Assembly: GCF_024814435.1 (NCBI RefSeq) | Contig: NZ_JANUXY010000001.1 | Coordinates: forward strand, 248,001-312,000 | DNA from: Staphylococcus americanisciuri | Lineage (GTDB): Bacteria; Bacillota; Bacilli; Staphylococcales; Staphylococcaceae | Direction: 5' to 3' | DNA length: 64,000 nucleotides | Shown: in pieces, positions 20,337 to 29,004 of the stretch | Position numbering within the stretch: position 1 is the first letter of the stretch | Layout: the number at the start of each line of letters is the position of its first letter | Notes under the pieces: model-generated | Databases searched by the model: none | What the model saw: only the letters and a program-made list of their open reading frames with translations | Told to the model about the DNA's origin: nothing | Translations under genes and position numbers: made by a program

Positions 20337-20799
20337 TCCATTTATCTCCTACCTTTACTAGAATATCTATTTTTATATTTTTGCGTCCAACTTTTGTAAA
20401 ATTCACGTTTCTCACTTGATTTAATACCGTTATATTCCCTTTGTAATTGACCTGTTTAATTAGTTTTAAATTGCGAAGACGATAGGTATATACTGCATTA
20501 TTTTGTCTGATTTCTAAGTAATGGTTTGTGACATTTACATTTCTGACACGTGAATCATGTAGTGTTGATCCAATTTCTTTCGCCATTAATTCTTGTATAT
20601 ATGTCTGGTCTTCTAAAAATGCATGACGAAAATTAGTTAACGATAGAATGAGAATGGGAAGCAATAATAAAATAAGAAGTTGGATATAAAGGGATAGTAG
20701 AGATTCAATCATGGTAAACCCGTGCTGATTGATGACAATATGTTTTGTTGTTTTGTATGTTCGTAATACAAATGTTTTGATGTGTGTGATTAATGACAT
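20314..20799 (-). CDS. comGF: Competence pseudopilin ComGF
   Basis: Minor pseudopilin of the DNA-uptake pilus. It has a basic N-terminus, then the prepilin processing site HGFTMIESLLSLY and a hydrophobic helix LLILLLLPILILSL. The rest is a globular part rich in beta strands. The ATG at 20799 gives 161 residues and overlaps comGE by 95 bases, with no strong ribosome site; the true start may be later. Part of an uninterrupted comGA-GG operon. Confidence 0.85.
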   Translation of the reverse strand: MSLITHIKTFVLRTYKTTKHIVINQHGFTMIESLLSLYIQLLILLLLPILILSLTNFRHAFLEDQTYIQELMAKEIGSTLHDSRVRNVNVTNHYLEIRQNNAVYTYRLRNLKLIKQVNYKGNITVLNQVRNVNFTKVGRKNIKIDILVKVGDKWIEKSFIV

Positions 20800-20998
20800 A
20801 ACGATCAAATTGCATTCGTCCTTCTAAAGTATTTTCTTTTAAATAAAAATACAATGTGCGCTTAAGATCTAATTCGTCTATATTGTCTTGATAGGTTAAC
20901 GCTAGTTGATGTAAAAGTGGTAATGTTGAAAAACTGAGTAATGATACTAAGAAAAAAGCAAAAAGTGCTTCTAATAAAGTATAAGCAGAACGATTCAT
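20705..20998 (-). CDS. comGE: Competence pseudopilin ComGE
   Basis: A 97-residue minor pseudopilin-like protein. The N-terminal helix is YTLLEALFAFFLVSLLSFS with the Glu five residues into the hydrophobic stretch, as in type IV pilins. The tail has three cysteines (NICITNIQNNKTYCHQ region holds two of them close together). Start ATG overlaps the comGD stop (ATGA arrangement). Confidence 0.82.
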   Translation of the reverse strand: MNRSAYTLLEALFAFFLVSLLSFSTLPLLHQLALTYQDNIDELDLKRTLYFYLKENTLEGRMQFDRYVINHTHQNICITNIQNNKTYCHQSARVYHD

Positions 20999-21438
20999 TG
21001 CTTTATGATACGATACCTCCCTTGTTCAATGTGAAATATAATTGAAAAATGCTGTGATCCGTATTTAAAATTGAGCTTTCCAAATTTCATAATCTCTCCT
21101 GTACGGTTAAAAGCGATGTAATTTAGATTGCTAGTTGGTTCTAGTTGCAAAGGATTGAGAGAAATAATACGGTTCTCCCGTTCGTTTTGTATCTCAATTC
21201 GCATTGTATTACTTCCAGAGCGAAATGCGATGAGCACAGTTTTCTTTTTCTTGATTGCTAACGCTTGATAATAATCAATTTTACTCGTTAAAAGCGTGAT
21301 TTGATCATCGATATTTTGTGGTGTATAGAGCTTGATTGGGTTTGTGACTGTGATAAAGAGCATTATTGAAATAATAGCTAAAACGATCAACATTTCAACA
21401 AGTGTAAAACCGCTTCTATGATGCAACTGCTTCACCAT
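20995..21438 (-). CDS. comGD: Competence pseudopilin ComGD
   Basis: A 147-residue minor pseudopilin. The prepilin site is RSGFTLVEMLIVLAIISIM, with Gly-Phe cleavage and Glu+5, followed by a GspH-like domain. Overlaps comGC by 23 bases and comGE by four, indicating translational coupling through the operon. Confidence 0.92.
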   Translation of the reverse strand: MVKQLHHRSGFTLVEMLIVLAIISIMLFITVTNPIKLYTPQNIDDQITLLTSKIDYYQALAIKKKKTVLIAFRSGSNTMRIEIQNERENRIISLNPLQLEPTSNLNYIAFNRTGEIMKFGKLNFKYGSQHFSIIFHIEQGRYRIIKQ

Positions 21439-21736
21439 TTCTTATCGTAATGGTTTCACCAGATTTACAATTTTTCTGGTTTTCTTTAATGTAACCTTCT
21501 GACACTAGATTATCGATGGAATCAGGCTTGTGATTGAATTTTAATGTATAAGCTTCGATTTGACTATCTACAAGACGTATTTGTGCTTTGCATCCCGTTT
21601 GTTGAATATAATCAGATTGCTTTGCGATATTAGGAATAATAAGAATCAATAAGACACTGATAATTAGTAAGACGAGTAACATTTCAATCAGTGTAAATGC
21701 CTTGTTTTGACGCAATTTGACTAATAATTGTTTCAT
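21416..21736 (-). CDS. comGC: Competence major pseudopilin ComGC
   Basis: Main subunit of the competence pseudopilus. At 106 residues it has the cleavage site KAFTLIEMLLVLLIISVLL and a soluble part with two cysteines (QTGCKAQIRL and QKNCKSGE) likely to form the disulphide known in B. subtilis ComGC. AGGAG precedes the ATG. It follows comGB by 12 bases. Confidence 0.95.
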   Translation of the reverse strand: MKQLLVKLRQNKAFTLIEMLLVLLIISVLLILIIPNIAKQSDYIQQTGCKAQIRLVDSQIEAYTLKFNHKPDSIDNLVSEGYIKENQKNCKSGETITIRNGEAVAS

Positions 21737-21748
21737 TATGAATCACTC

Positions 21749-22816
21749 CTATTGTTGTATTGTCTGCATCATTTCGAATACAGGTAACATCATGACGAGA
21801 TAAACGGACATAATTAATAAACCAATAACTGCAAACATAATAGGTTGAATTAATTTAATATGACGCTGAATGAATGATTGAATATGATCCATAATAAAAT
21901 TACTGTAAACAATCAACTCAATGTCGAGTTTATCTCTTTTTTCACCTTGTTCAATATAGGTAATGAAATTTTGTTCAAAGCAATTTAAATTCATTAAGAT
22001 ATCAGAGAAGCGCTCCCCTTTTTGAATTTCGCTTTTTAAAGTTTCACCAATATAATTGAGAAAAAGGTTTTCGTCTTGTTGTAAATATATTTGAACAATG
22101 TCATTAAGTTTGATGCCATTTTTGAAAAAGAGTACAAACTGTTGAGACATTTGATATGTGATAAATAAACGAAAGTATCGTTTGAAGATGGGAATATGTG
22201 TAAGAATATAGATTTGTTTTTGCATAGGTTGCTTATTTAACCAACGTTGAAATAGATAAATGCTAAAAAGAGAAATAAGTGATGAAGTCAAAAATACAAG
22301 TGGAAAATTTGTGATAAATGCTTTTAAAAAAGTTTGCAAGAAAGACCCCTGTACATCCATAGTTGCATACATATGTTCAAATTCGGGAAGGACTGTTGCA
22401 TTTAACGTCATAACAAGTAAAAGAAAAATAATGAGCAGAGTGATTGGATATTGTACAGCTTTAATGAATTGTAACTTCAATGCTTTATGTTTTTCGTAAT
22501 AAGTATAACATTGCGTTAATGTAGCAGATAATTCGCTATATTTTTCGGCAAAGTATAACTGCATCAATATTGTTTGTGGATACCTCAATAATTTAAATAT
22601 TTCATAGCAAGAAGCTCCCTTTTGTAAGGTCTCGGAAAATTTATCATTAAAGCGAGTATCAGTAATATTGAGTTGTTCATAAACGAATGTGATGGCCTCT
22701 AAGAACGTAAAGCCATGCTTTATTAATTGATTTGTCCGATCAATGATTAACAAATGATTCGCTTTAATACATGCAAGGGCCTTTCTACTTTTCATATTTT
22801 CGAACTGTTGCAGCAT
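21749..22816 (-). CDS. comGB: Competence protein ComGB (GspF-type)
   Basis: Polytopic inner-membrane platform protein of the pseudopilus, 355 residues from the ATG at 22816. It has two GspF-like cytoplasmic repeats (LIKHGFTFLEAITFV and FFKNGIKLNDIVQIY) and about three membrane segments (ITLLIIFLLLVMTLNATVL; FPLVFLTSSLISLFSIYLF; IMFAVIGLLIMSVYLVMMLP). It overlaps comGA by 32 bases. Confidence 0.92.
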   Translation of the reverse strand: MLQQFENMKSRKALACIKANHLLIIDRTNQLIKHGFTFLEAITFVYEQLNITDTRFNDKFSETLQKGASCYEIFKLLRYPQTILMQLYFAEKYSELSATLTQCYTYYEKHKALKLQFIKAVQYPITLLIIFLLLVMTLNATVLPEFEHMYATMDVQGSFLQTFLKAFITNFPLVFLTSSLISLFSIYLFQRWLNKQPMQKQIYILTHIPIFKRYFRLFITYQMSQQFVLFFKNGIKLNDIVQIYLQQDENLFLNYIGETLKSEIQKGERFSDILMNLNCFEQNFITYIEQGEKRDKLDIELIVYSNFIMDHIQSFIQRHIKLIQPIMFAVIGLLIMSVYLVMMLPVFEMMQTIQQ

Positions 22817-23759
22817 CAATCACGCCTTCTTTTTTTAATAAACTTAGTTTGTCCGCAAGTGTCGTAAATGTATCGGGCAATTGAAAATCATTGGACAAAA
22901 AATATTGAATATCATCATTGAGCATTGTTTCGTATACGAGTTGTCGTTGCTGGTTGGTTGTTGTAACGAGACGTTGATTGACGATTAAGTTGGTCGATTG
23001 CAATAAGTCTTGGTAAGAGATTCCCATTTCGATTAGCCTTAAGAGCACGCCTTGACAATCATTAGCATGAATCGTAGACAAGACAAGGTGACCGCTTAGG
23101 CTTGCTTGAATGACTTCGCGTGCAATCTTAGCATCTCGTATTTCACCGATTAAAATTACATCTGGATCGCAGCGTAATATGGCCTTTAACGACGCACTAT
23201 AAGTAATATCAGCTTTTTCATTAACAGAAATTTGAGTTACACCATTCAATAATTGTTCCACGGGGTCTTCAATCGTGATAATATTAAGGTTTAGTTCTTG
23301 CTTGGCATACAGTACCATCTGATACATCAAAGTACTCTTACCAGCACCAGTAGGACCGCTAAATAAGATTAAACCTTGTTTTTTCTCCATCAGCTTAGAA
23401 ATGTCTGCGGTACTCTTGAGTGAGATGTTTTGAAAATATTGTGGCGTAATTCGGATGACACAGCTTTCTGTTCCAAGGTTCAAAGGTAATGTAGATACAC
23501 GTAAATAGTATAGGTCTTTGTAATGATAGATGTAACGACCACTCTGAGCTCTATGACGCGATGAAACGTCTAAGCCTGCTTGGAATTTTAGCAATGTCAA
23601 TAAGCGCTGGTAAGTGTCTAAGTTTAATGTGTCATAACGTGTCAGTTGGTCCTTGATACGTAATTTCACCTCTACATGTTCAGGCGTTGGAATAAAATGA
23701 ACGTCTGACGCGCTTTTGCATAAAGCATGTTGCAGCACAGTGTCCAGTAAAAACTGCAT
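22785..23759 (-). CDS. comGA: Competence ATPase ComGA
   Basis: Cytoplasmic secretion ATPase that drives pseudopilus assembly. It is 324 residues from the ATG at 23759, which has AGAGGTG upstream; a GTG three codons earlier would overlap that site. Walker A is FSGPTGAGKSTLMYQM, the Asp box TIEDPVEQ, Walker B DVILIGEIRDAKIA and the His box LSTIHANDC. First gene of the seven-gene comG operon, all frames intact. Control by ComK or SigH is known in the family, but I could not identify a confident box in the upstream sequence. Confidence 0.95.
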   Translation of the reverse strand: MQFLLDTVLQHALCKSASDVHFIPTPEHVEVKLRIKDQLTRYDTLNLDTYQRLLTLLKFQAGLDVSSRHRAQSGRYIYHYKDLYYLRVSTLPLNLGTESCVIRITPQYFQNISLKSTADISKLMEKKQGLILFSGPTGAGKSTLMYQMVLYAKQELNLNIITIEDPVEQLLNGVTQISVNEKADITYSASLKAILRCDPDVILIGEIRDAKIAREVIQASLSGHLVLSTIHANDCQGVLLRLIEMGISYQDLLQSTNLIVNQRLVTTTNQQRQLVYETMLNDDIQYFLSNDFQLPDTFTTLADKLSLLKKEGVIDAATVRKYEK

Positions 23760-23832
23760 ATAAATCACCTCTTACTCATATACACGCAAGAGGTGATGGA
23801 ATTACTTGTTATGTGCAAAAAAAGTTCTATAT

Positions 23833-24006
23833 CATTTTATGGTGAGATGACATGATAAACCATTCTGCCTTTTCAAATATGTAAAAAGCGCACAATCACT
23901 ATGGACTGCGCGCTAAATGAAAACAGCTATGTCAACTTAACTGGAACGATAATAACAATAAAACTAGGTACGTATCGTTATCTTTTCGTCACAGAAGCTG
24001 AACAGC
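23833..24006. repeat. Dispersed intergenic repeat, copy B
   Basis: Second copy of the repeat at 15306-15478. It starts with the same hairpin (TATGGTGAGATGACATG ... CATTCTGCCTTTT), holds the same ATCACTATGGACTGCGCGC block and ends in ACAGAAGCTGAACAGC. It fills most of the 251-base gap between comGA and the metallo-beta-lactamase-fold gene. Diverged enough that the copies are old. Confidence 0.7.
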
Positions 24007-24010
24007 TAAA

Positions 24011-24631
24011 TTAGGTTAAAAAAGGATTCATATATTCGTCTTCAACTGTTGTAGACGGACCATGACCGGGATATAGTGGTAATGTATCATCTAAGTCAAA
24101 AAGTTTGTCTTGAATTGAATCTATTAACGTCTCATAATCACCAAGGTATAAATCAGTACGTCCAATTCCGTTATTAAATAGTGTATCACCAACAATTGCG
24201 AAATCATCAAATACATAAGACAAGCTTCCTGGTGAATGACCAGGCGTATGCAATACTTTTATTTCGAATTTACCAAGTTGGAATGCACCTTCATTTAGGG
24301 TCTTAGGCTGTGCTTGGCTTGTAATGATTGGCAAACCATGTCCACTAAATTTAGCTGATCCATTTTTATGTGGATCGGTTAAAAAATCTACTTCTTCTGG
24401 ATGTATATATACTGGTACGTTATATCGTGCCAGTATATCGTCAAGTGCTGCAATATGATCAAAATGGGCATGCGTTAATAAAATACCTATTAAAGTTTTA
24501 TTAATTGACGTAATCTTATCTAAAATTCTATTCGCTTCACCGGCTGGATCCACAAGTAGTAATTCTGAGTCATTTTCAACAAAATAAGTATTTGTATCAA
24601 CATAACCAAGCGTTAAATACGATAGCTTCAT
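24011..24631 (-). CDS. Metallo-beta-lactamase fold hydrolase (YqgX/glyoxalase II-like)
   Basis: Zn-hydrolase with LLTHAHFDHIAAL (the HxHxDH motif), LHTPGHSPGSLSY, FAIVGDTLF and YPGHGPSTT metal ligands in the expected order over 206 residues. The substrate is not known; glyoxalase II-like hydrolases of this size often act on bacillithiol or thioester substrates, which is a guess here. The start at 24631 is seven bases after AGGAG; the ATG two codons earlier is too close. Confidence 0.9.
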   Translation of the reverse strand: MKLSYLTLGYVDTNTYFVENDSELLLVDPAGEANRILDKITSINKTLIGILLTHAHFDHIAALDDILARYNVPVYIHPEEVDFLTDPHKNGSAKFSGHGLPIITSQAQPKTLNEGAFQLGKFEIKVLHTPGHSPGSLSYVFDDFAIVGDTLFNNGIGRTDLYLGDYETLIDSIQDKLFDLDDTLPLYPGHGPSTTVEDEYMNPFLT

Positions 24632-24656
24632 GATCATTCTCCTATCAAATGATTTG

Positions 24657-24968
24657 TTATTTCAAGTGTTTTTGTACAGATGCTAACTTATCATTCATTT
24701 CACGTTCTATATCACGTCGATCGTCAATACGGATGTTTGTGCATACGCGATCAAGTCCTTTGTTAAACGGTAATTCATGAATAGCTTGAATCACTTCAAA
24801 CAAATCTTTTAAATCCCCTTCGATTAATGTATTCATAGGTGTAAGTTGATAATTGATTTTACCTTCTTGTTTAAAGCTTTCCAATTTCGTTTGAATTTCC
24901 GCAATATATTGACTGACGCTTGGTCCTTCTGTTCCTACTGGTATAACGACTACATCTACAATTGCCAT
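24657..24968 (-). CDS. MTH1187 family thiamine-binding protein (YqgV)
   Basis: At 103 residues, this small alpha/beta protein has the family start VDVVVIPVGTEGPSVSQYIAEI and a TPMNTLIEG segment. Members bind thiamine or HMP. It follows glcK by seven bases and precedes the hydrolase gene by 25, as in other staphylococci. Role in the cell unknown. Confidence 0.85.
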   Translation of the reverse strand: MAIVDVVVIPVGTEGPSVSQYIAEIQTKLESFKQEGKINYQLTPMNTLIEGDLKDLFEVIQAIHELPFNKGLDRVCTNIRIDDRRDIEREMNDKLASVQKHLK

Positions 24969-24975
24969 TTGCTAT

Positions 24976-25956
24976 CTACTCCTGTTCTATAATATAAGTT
25001 TTTATTAAGCCAGCCGCTCCAACAATACCTGCTTCGTTACCTAACAGGGCTAATACGATTTCTGTATTTTCTTGAGAGGGGGTAAAAGCGAACTGACTAT
25101 AGGCTGTTTTGACATTTTCTAATAAAATGTGTCCGGCATCTGCCATACCGCCACCTAAAATAATGTATTTAGGGTTAGTTGTAACACTTAAAATACTGGC
25201 TAAATACCCTATATATTGTGCAATTTTTTCAACAATAAACAGGCTGAATATATCCCCTGATTTGGCTGCATCAAACACATCTTTTGCTGTGATTTCTTTG
25301 CTGCTAATCATTGGGCGTAACTGAGACTGTATCGTGAGCTTAGGATGATAGTGATATACAAGGTTTACCACACCAGTTGCTGAGGCGACTGTTTCAATAC
25401 ATCCAGCTTTACCGCAATTACAATCAAAGTGTTGTTCATGGTCTACTCGAATATGCCCTAATTCAGCACCAGATCCATTATGACCATGGACGATTTTCCC
25501 ATTTGATATAATGCCACCGCCAACACCTGTACCTAAAGTGATGGCTACTACATCATTGGCATCTTGCCCTGCACCGAGATGTTTCTCGCCCAGGGCAGCT
25601 ATATTTGCATCGTTATCAACAATGACTGGAAACTCGACCATCTCTTCCATTAGTGCCTTGACATTTACTTTGCTTTGCCAGTTTAGGTTTACCGCACCGT
25701 TTACCACACCCGCTTCAAAATCCACCGGTCCAGGTACGCCGATTCCCATACCGATGACATCCTCTAACTTATAATTTAACATGTCACATTCTGCGATGAA
25801 AGCATTGTAAACGCCTTTGAGTAATTGACGTCCAGTTGGATCTGACGTATCTGTTTTGATCGCCCAATTTTTGAGCCGCTTTAAGTTTTGATCAAAGATG
25901 CCCAATTTGCATGTTGTACCACCAATGTCAGCAGCAAATATTAAATTTTTAGTCAT
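24976..25956 (-). CDS. glcK: Glucokinase (ROK family)
   Basis: Phosphorylates free glucose with ATP. It is 326 residues. It has the ROK N-terminal phosphate motif [35 protein letters not shown], and the zinc-binding cluster [33 protein letters not shown] and the catalytic Asp in [12 protein letters not shown] are also present. Start overlaps the yqgQ stop (ATGA), so the genes are coupled. Confidence 0.96.
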   Translation of the reverse strand: MTKNLIFAADIGGTTCKLGIFDQNLKRLKNWAIKTDTSDPTGRQLLKGVYNAFIAECDMLNYKLEDVIGMGIGVPGPVDFEAGVVNGAVNLNWQSKVNVKALMEEMVEFPVIVDNDANIAALGEKHLGAGQDANDVVAITLGTGVGGGIISNGKIVHGHNGSGAELGHIRVDHEQHFDCNCGKAGCIETVASATGVVNLVYHYHPKLTIQSQLRPMISSKEITAKDVFDAAKSGDIFSLFIVEKIAQYIGYLASILSVTTNPKYIILGGGMADAGHILLENVKTAYSQFAFTPSQENTEIVLALLGNEAGIVGAAGLIKTYIIEQE

Positions 25957-26165
25957 AAGCGGTTCAACCTTCTTTCATTCACAATATGGCGGGATTGTAG
26001 AAACTGATCTCTTGATATAAGTTGATGTTTAAATAGAGACATTAACTCTTGTTCAATCATTTCTAACATATCGGCTTTATCATCAAAATAAATAATAAAA
26101 CCAAATTTTTTCAATAGTTGCTGTACATCATAAAATGTATTTAATCTTGTTTCCATTTTAAGCAT
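25953..26165 (-). CDS. YqgQ family protein
   Basis: At 70 residues, a small helical DUF910 protein: [19 protein letters not shown] followed by [16 protein letters not shown] three-helix structure is known for the family, but no function. The first ATG (26165) is used; another ATG three codons later is also possible. It overlaps the rhomboid gene by eight bases and glcK by four. Confidence 0.87.
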   Translation of the reverse strand: MLKMETRLNTFYDVQQLLKKFGFIIYFDDKADMLEMIEQELMSLFKHQLISRDQFLQSRHIVNERRLNRL

Positions 26166-27597
26166 CCAACTCTCGTTTTAAAATTTTAACATTTTCGTTT
26201 TGCGGTGCTAGTTTTGACGCTTTATTAATGAACTTTCGGGCACTTTTTTCGTCCCCCAGTGAACGATTTGTGATGGCCATAATATAGTTAAGTTGGACAG
26301 AATCTGGAAATATGCGTAGGCCTCGCTCCCATTCCGCTAATGCTTCTGCCTTGGAGTCTTGTGCAGCAGTAATCATACCTGATAAATAATATGTCATATC
26401 ATCTGCATAATTATTGTCAATTGTTTGTTTGACCATATTCTTAGCTTCACTATAGTGATTGCTATTCATCTCATCCTGAATGATATGATTGTAAATATTT
26501 TCGTCGGGTGTCATAAATGTTTTAACTAATAACGAGACGATTAATACTATTGTTCCGGCCACTAACCAATAAAATCCTTTTCTGTACGTGTGATAGAAAT
26601 GCGTGAGATAAACGATGATGATACCACCGATTAATCCACCTAAATGTGCTACGATATTAACATTGCGTACCAGTAAAGAAATAACGGCCATAAAAACAGC
26701 TGCTGCTAGTAATTGTAAGATCGTTTTCCGGTCATACAATTGGCTGATTGTTAACATTGCAATCAATGCACCTAACAGACCGAAAATAGCACCACTCGCT
26801 CCTACAGAAAAACTATTTGTAATAAAGGCAAGTGTTACTAGATTTCCCATTATACCGGTAAAAAAGTAAATGCCTATCGTTTTTAACGAACTTGTGTAGG
26901 ATTCAATGAGCTTTCCAAAAATATAAAGCGACATCATATTTAAAATTAAATGCTCGATGTCTAAATGTAAAAACATTGAGGAGATTAAACGATACCATTC
27001 GCCATGAACGACATTGAAATGTGCAAGCGCGCCTAAATTAATAATCTCGATGTCTGAGCTGTGTGGTAAAAGCCACGTAATAATTATCCATATAAGAATA
27101 TTGATTGAAATTAAGCTATAAGTGGCTGGCGTAAAATAATACATAGCATATTCAATCGGATTTTGATTTAAGACACGTTTTTTATACGTATGACTAGGTT
27201 TATTATCGTTAGTTAAAAGATGCCTTTTAGCGATGGGATTGGTCATTTTCTTAGTCAGCATTTGCATATTTTCAATCGCATAAAACTTAAGTTGTAAAGG
27301 TTCACGTTCGTTTAATGATACCGAATTAAAAGGTTTATCTGTGAAGAAATAGACATCATAGTGTGTAATCGTCATTTTTAAAAAATCATTAATATCATTT
27401 TGATGTTCTAAAATACGCTGTTTATCAAATGCGAGTGATTGTGATGTGTGTTCACCACTTTTAAATATTGCGATACGCTGTTTAGTTTTATTAGCTAGCC
27501 AGATTTCTTGCTTTTCTTTGTCATAATGAACACACCTGTAGCCATAGTAGCGCATCCATATATAACTCGCTTTCCAAATATCTTTTTTGTTTGTCAT
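26158..27597 (-). CDS. gluP: Rhomboid intramembrane serine protease with TPR tail (GluP/YqgP)
   Basis: Cleaves membrane proteins within the bilayer; B. subtilis YqgP acts in membrane protein quality control. I start at the ATG at 27597, behind GGAGG, giving 479 residues. Residues ~1-165 form a soluble N-terminal domain. About six to seven membrane segments follow, with the serine motif VGASGAIFGLLGAL and the histidine in VAHLGGLIGG. The C-terminal ~110 residues contain tetratricopeptide-like repeats (AEALAEWERGLRIFPDSVQL). It begins one base after the 5-FCL stop. Confidence 0.93.
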   Translation of the reverse strand: MTNKKDIWKASYIWMRYYGYRCVHYDKEKQEIWLANKTKQRIAIFKSGEHTSQSLAFDKQRILEHQNDINDFLKMTITHYDVYFFTDKPFNSVSLNEREPLQLKFYAIENMQMLTKKMTNPIAKRHLLTNDNKPSHTYKKRVLNQNPIEYAMYYFTPATYSLISINILIWIIITWLLPHSSDIEIINLGALAHFNVVHGEWYRLISSMFLHLDIEHLILNMMSLYIFGKLIESYTSSLKTIGIYFFTGIMGNLVTLAFITNSFSVGASGAIFGLLGALIAMLTISQLYDRKTILQLLAAAVFMAVISLLVRNVNIVAHLGGLIGGIIIVYLTHFYHTYRKGFYWLVAGTIVLIVSLLVKTFMTPDENIYNHIIQDEMNSNHYSEAKNMVKQTIDNNYADDMTYYLSGMITAAQDSKAEALAEWERGLRIFPDSVQLNYIMAITNRSLGDEKSARKFINKASKLAPQNENVKILKRELDA

Positions 27598-27598
27598 G

Positions 27599-28153
27599 TT
27601 ATCCTCCATGTTTTGAAGTTTTTGCAATGATGAGTTTATCAACTGGATGGTCATGTGGTTCCACTGGGATATGCTTATTCAGCTGAAAGTCATAGATTAA
27701 ACTGATTGTTCTTACATTGTATGTATTAAGATAGCGATCGAAATAGCCACCTCCGTAGCCAATGCGATACCCTTCATGGTTAAAAGCGACGCCAGGTACA
27801 ATTACCAAATCTAATGCGTTAAGTGTTTGTGTATCCTCTGTTAGATAACGAATACCTTTTTCATCTAGCATAACTTTTGATAAGTCATCTAATTCTTGAA
27901 AATTCATAGACTTAGTAGTGTAATTCGTCACTGGTACATAAACTTGTTTGTTGTCACGTAACATTTGCTCAATAATTGGATCCGTTGTCACTTCATGCGA
28001 CATGGATAAAAAAATACCGATATGATTTGCATTTTTATAGAAAGTGTGTGCAACTAATTGTTTTCGTAACCATTCATCAGCCCGTTCTTTGACATAAACA
28101 TCCATTGTGCGCATGCGTTTCAAAGTTTGTTGTCGCAACTCTTTTTTTATCAT
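27599..28153 (-). CDS. 5-formyltetrahydrofolate cyclo-ligase
   Basis: Converts 5-formyl-THF to 5,10-methenyl-THF with ATP. It is 184 residues with an N-terminal basic MIKKELRQQTLKRMRTM, then GIFLSMSHEVTTDP, VPGVAFNHEGYRIGYGGGYFD (nucleotide and folate site in GYGGGYFDRYL). It heads the leftward run 5-FCL-gluP-yqgQ-glcK-yqgV. Confidence 0.95.
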   Translation of the reverse strand: MIKKELRQQTLKRMRTMDVYVKERADEWLRKQLVAHTFYKNANHIGIFLSMSHEVTTDPIIEQMLRDNKQVYVPVTNYTTKSMNFQELDDLSKVMLDEKGIRYLTEDTQTLNALDLVIVPGVAFNHEGYRIGYGGGYFDRYLNTYNVRTISLIYDFQLNKHIPVEPHDHPVDKLIIAKTSKHGG

Positions 28154-28229
28154 AGTTCTAACCCCAATTCTATTTCTATTATAACGTGCCCAATTATATG
28201 TGTCATGAATATCGTAACATGTATATGAT

Positions 28230-28274
28230 AAAAAAACCTATCAGCGTAAAACGAAAATCGTCTACACTGATAGG
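28230..28274 (-). terminator. Terminator after the 31-residue ORF
   Basis: Perfect CCTATCAG/CTGATAGG arms with a second inner pairing (ACGA/TCGT) are followed on the minus strand by TTTTTTTATC. It lies 11 bases after the small ORF stop, which supports that ORF being a transcribed unit. Confidence 0.88.
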
Positions 28275-28284
28275 TAAAAAGATA

Positions 28285-28380
28285 TTATTTTTTCTTAGTT
28301 GTATCTTTAGCAGTTCCTTTGATTTTGCCTTCAACTGTTTCAACAACACGACCTGAGATTGATCCTTTTTTCTCTGCCAT
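28285..28380 (-). CDS. Small basic protein, 31 residues, unknown
   Basis: Reads MAEKKGSISGRVVETVEG then KIKGTAKDTTKKK and stops. AGGATGG lies upstream of the ATG, and a strong terminator follows the stop. The composition (Lys/Thr/Gly, no hydrophobic stretch) and the GRVVETVEGKIKG repeat-like core faintly recall CsbD-type stress proteins, but the match is not enough for a name. It lies between 5-FCL and rpmG on the same strand and is separated from both by terminators. A real small gene is likely, its function open. Confidence 0.6.
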   Translation of the reverse strand: MAEKKGSISGRVVETVEGKIKGTAKDTTKKK

Positions 28381-28410
28381 AGTAATGACCATCCTTTCTA
28401 TTTAATATTA

Positions 28411-28482
28411 GGACTGAGACATCATTAATTATGTGCTATGAATCTGGTAGATGTTTTTGTCCCAACCTCAAAACATATTATA
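28411..28482 (-). repeat. GAGGTTGGGACA-type hairpin
   Basis: On the minus strand GAGGTTGGGACAAAAACATC can pair, with bulges, with GATGTCTCAGTCC about 35 bases on. This belongs to the GAGGYTGRGACA hairpin group also seen at 3966, 32184 and 60494. It stands upstream of the 31-residue ORF in the 306-base rpmG-to-ORF gap; the rest of that gap shows only AT-rich sequence and the rpmG terminator. Confidence 0.45.
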
Positions 28483-28639
28483 AAACAAGCTAAATAATTT
28501 TTGAAGAAAAAGGTTATGGAATAGACTTTTATTTAACAAAAAGGCTATTCCCTCGATAATACGGGATTCTACATCGTCATTTGCTTTGGATAAGTGTTTC
28601 TATAAATGTTTCTGTCAAAGTTTAATGAATAACTAGAAA

Positions 28640-28676
28640 ATATAATAAAAGACTAGAACACATTGATGCTCTAGCC
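28640..28676 (-). terminator. Terminator after rpmG
   Basis: GGGCTAGAGCATC ... GTGTTCTAGTC forms a stem on the minus strand (CTAGA/TCTAG core) and is followed by TTTTATTATA. It lies 11 bases after the rpmG stop. Confidence 0.7.
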
Positions 28677-28686
28677 CAAGATGACA

Positions 28687-28836
28687 TTATTTTGTTTCAC
28701 GGTGTAATGTTTGTTTGTTTTCACGTGCACAGAATTTTTTCATTTCGATACGTTCTGGGTTATTTCTTTTATTTTTAGTAGAGATATAATTACGGTCTCC
28801 ACATTCTGTACATGCAAGCGTTACGTTTACGCGCAT
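28687..28836 (-). CDS. rpmG: 50S ribosomal protein L33
   Basis: At 49 residues: [19 protein letters not shown], then [20 protein letters not shown] and a short tail LHRETK. It has one CxxC pair (CTEC) but only a single Cys in the second zinc-ribbon position (FCAREN), so it is a partly or wholly zinc-free type, unlike four-cysteine L33. AGGAGGGG precedes the ATG. Its place between 5-FCL and pbp3 matches S. aureus and B. subtilis. Confidence 0.95.
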   Translation of the reverse strand: MRVNVTLACTECGDRNYISTKNKRNNPERIEMKKFCARENKQTLHRETK

Positions 28837-28947
28837 ATTACCCCTCCTAATCTTTCTTCAAAATACGACTTTATTATCATATCATTTTCTTGTTAAATTG
28901 AAAAGTATTAATTTCATTTGATTCTGTAATCGGGTTATAGAATAAGA

Positions 28948-28991
28948 AAACGTGCAGCTATTATCTCATTTGACTGAGTTGCTACACGTTT
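28948..28991 (-). terminator. Terminator after pbp3
   Basis: AAACGTGTAGCAACTCAG pairs with a CTGAG-less but matching GCTGCACGTTTTC arm (AAACGTG/CACGTTT core plus inner AGC/GCT), followed by TTCTTATT on the minus strand. It lies 14 bases past the pbp3 stop. Confidence 0.75.
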
Positions 28992-29004
28992 AAACTGTCT
29001 AATA

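Noticed and set aside
23760-23832. ComK-type box upstream of comGA
   Set aside because: A and T runs exist (GCAAAAAAAGTTCTATATCATTTTA) only with wrong spacing for AAAA-N5-TTTT; not supported. Written motif is partial and only illustrative of the failed match.
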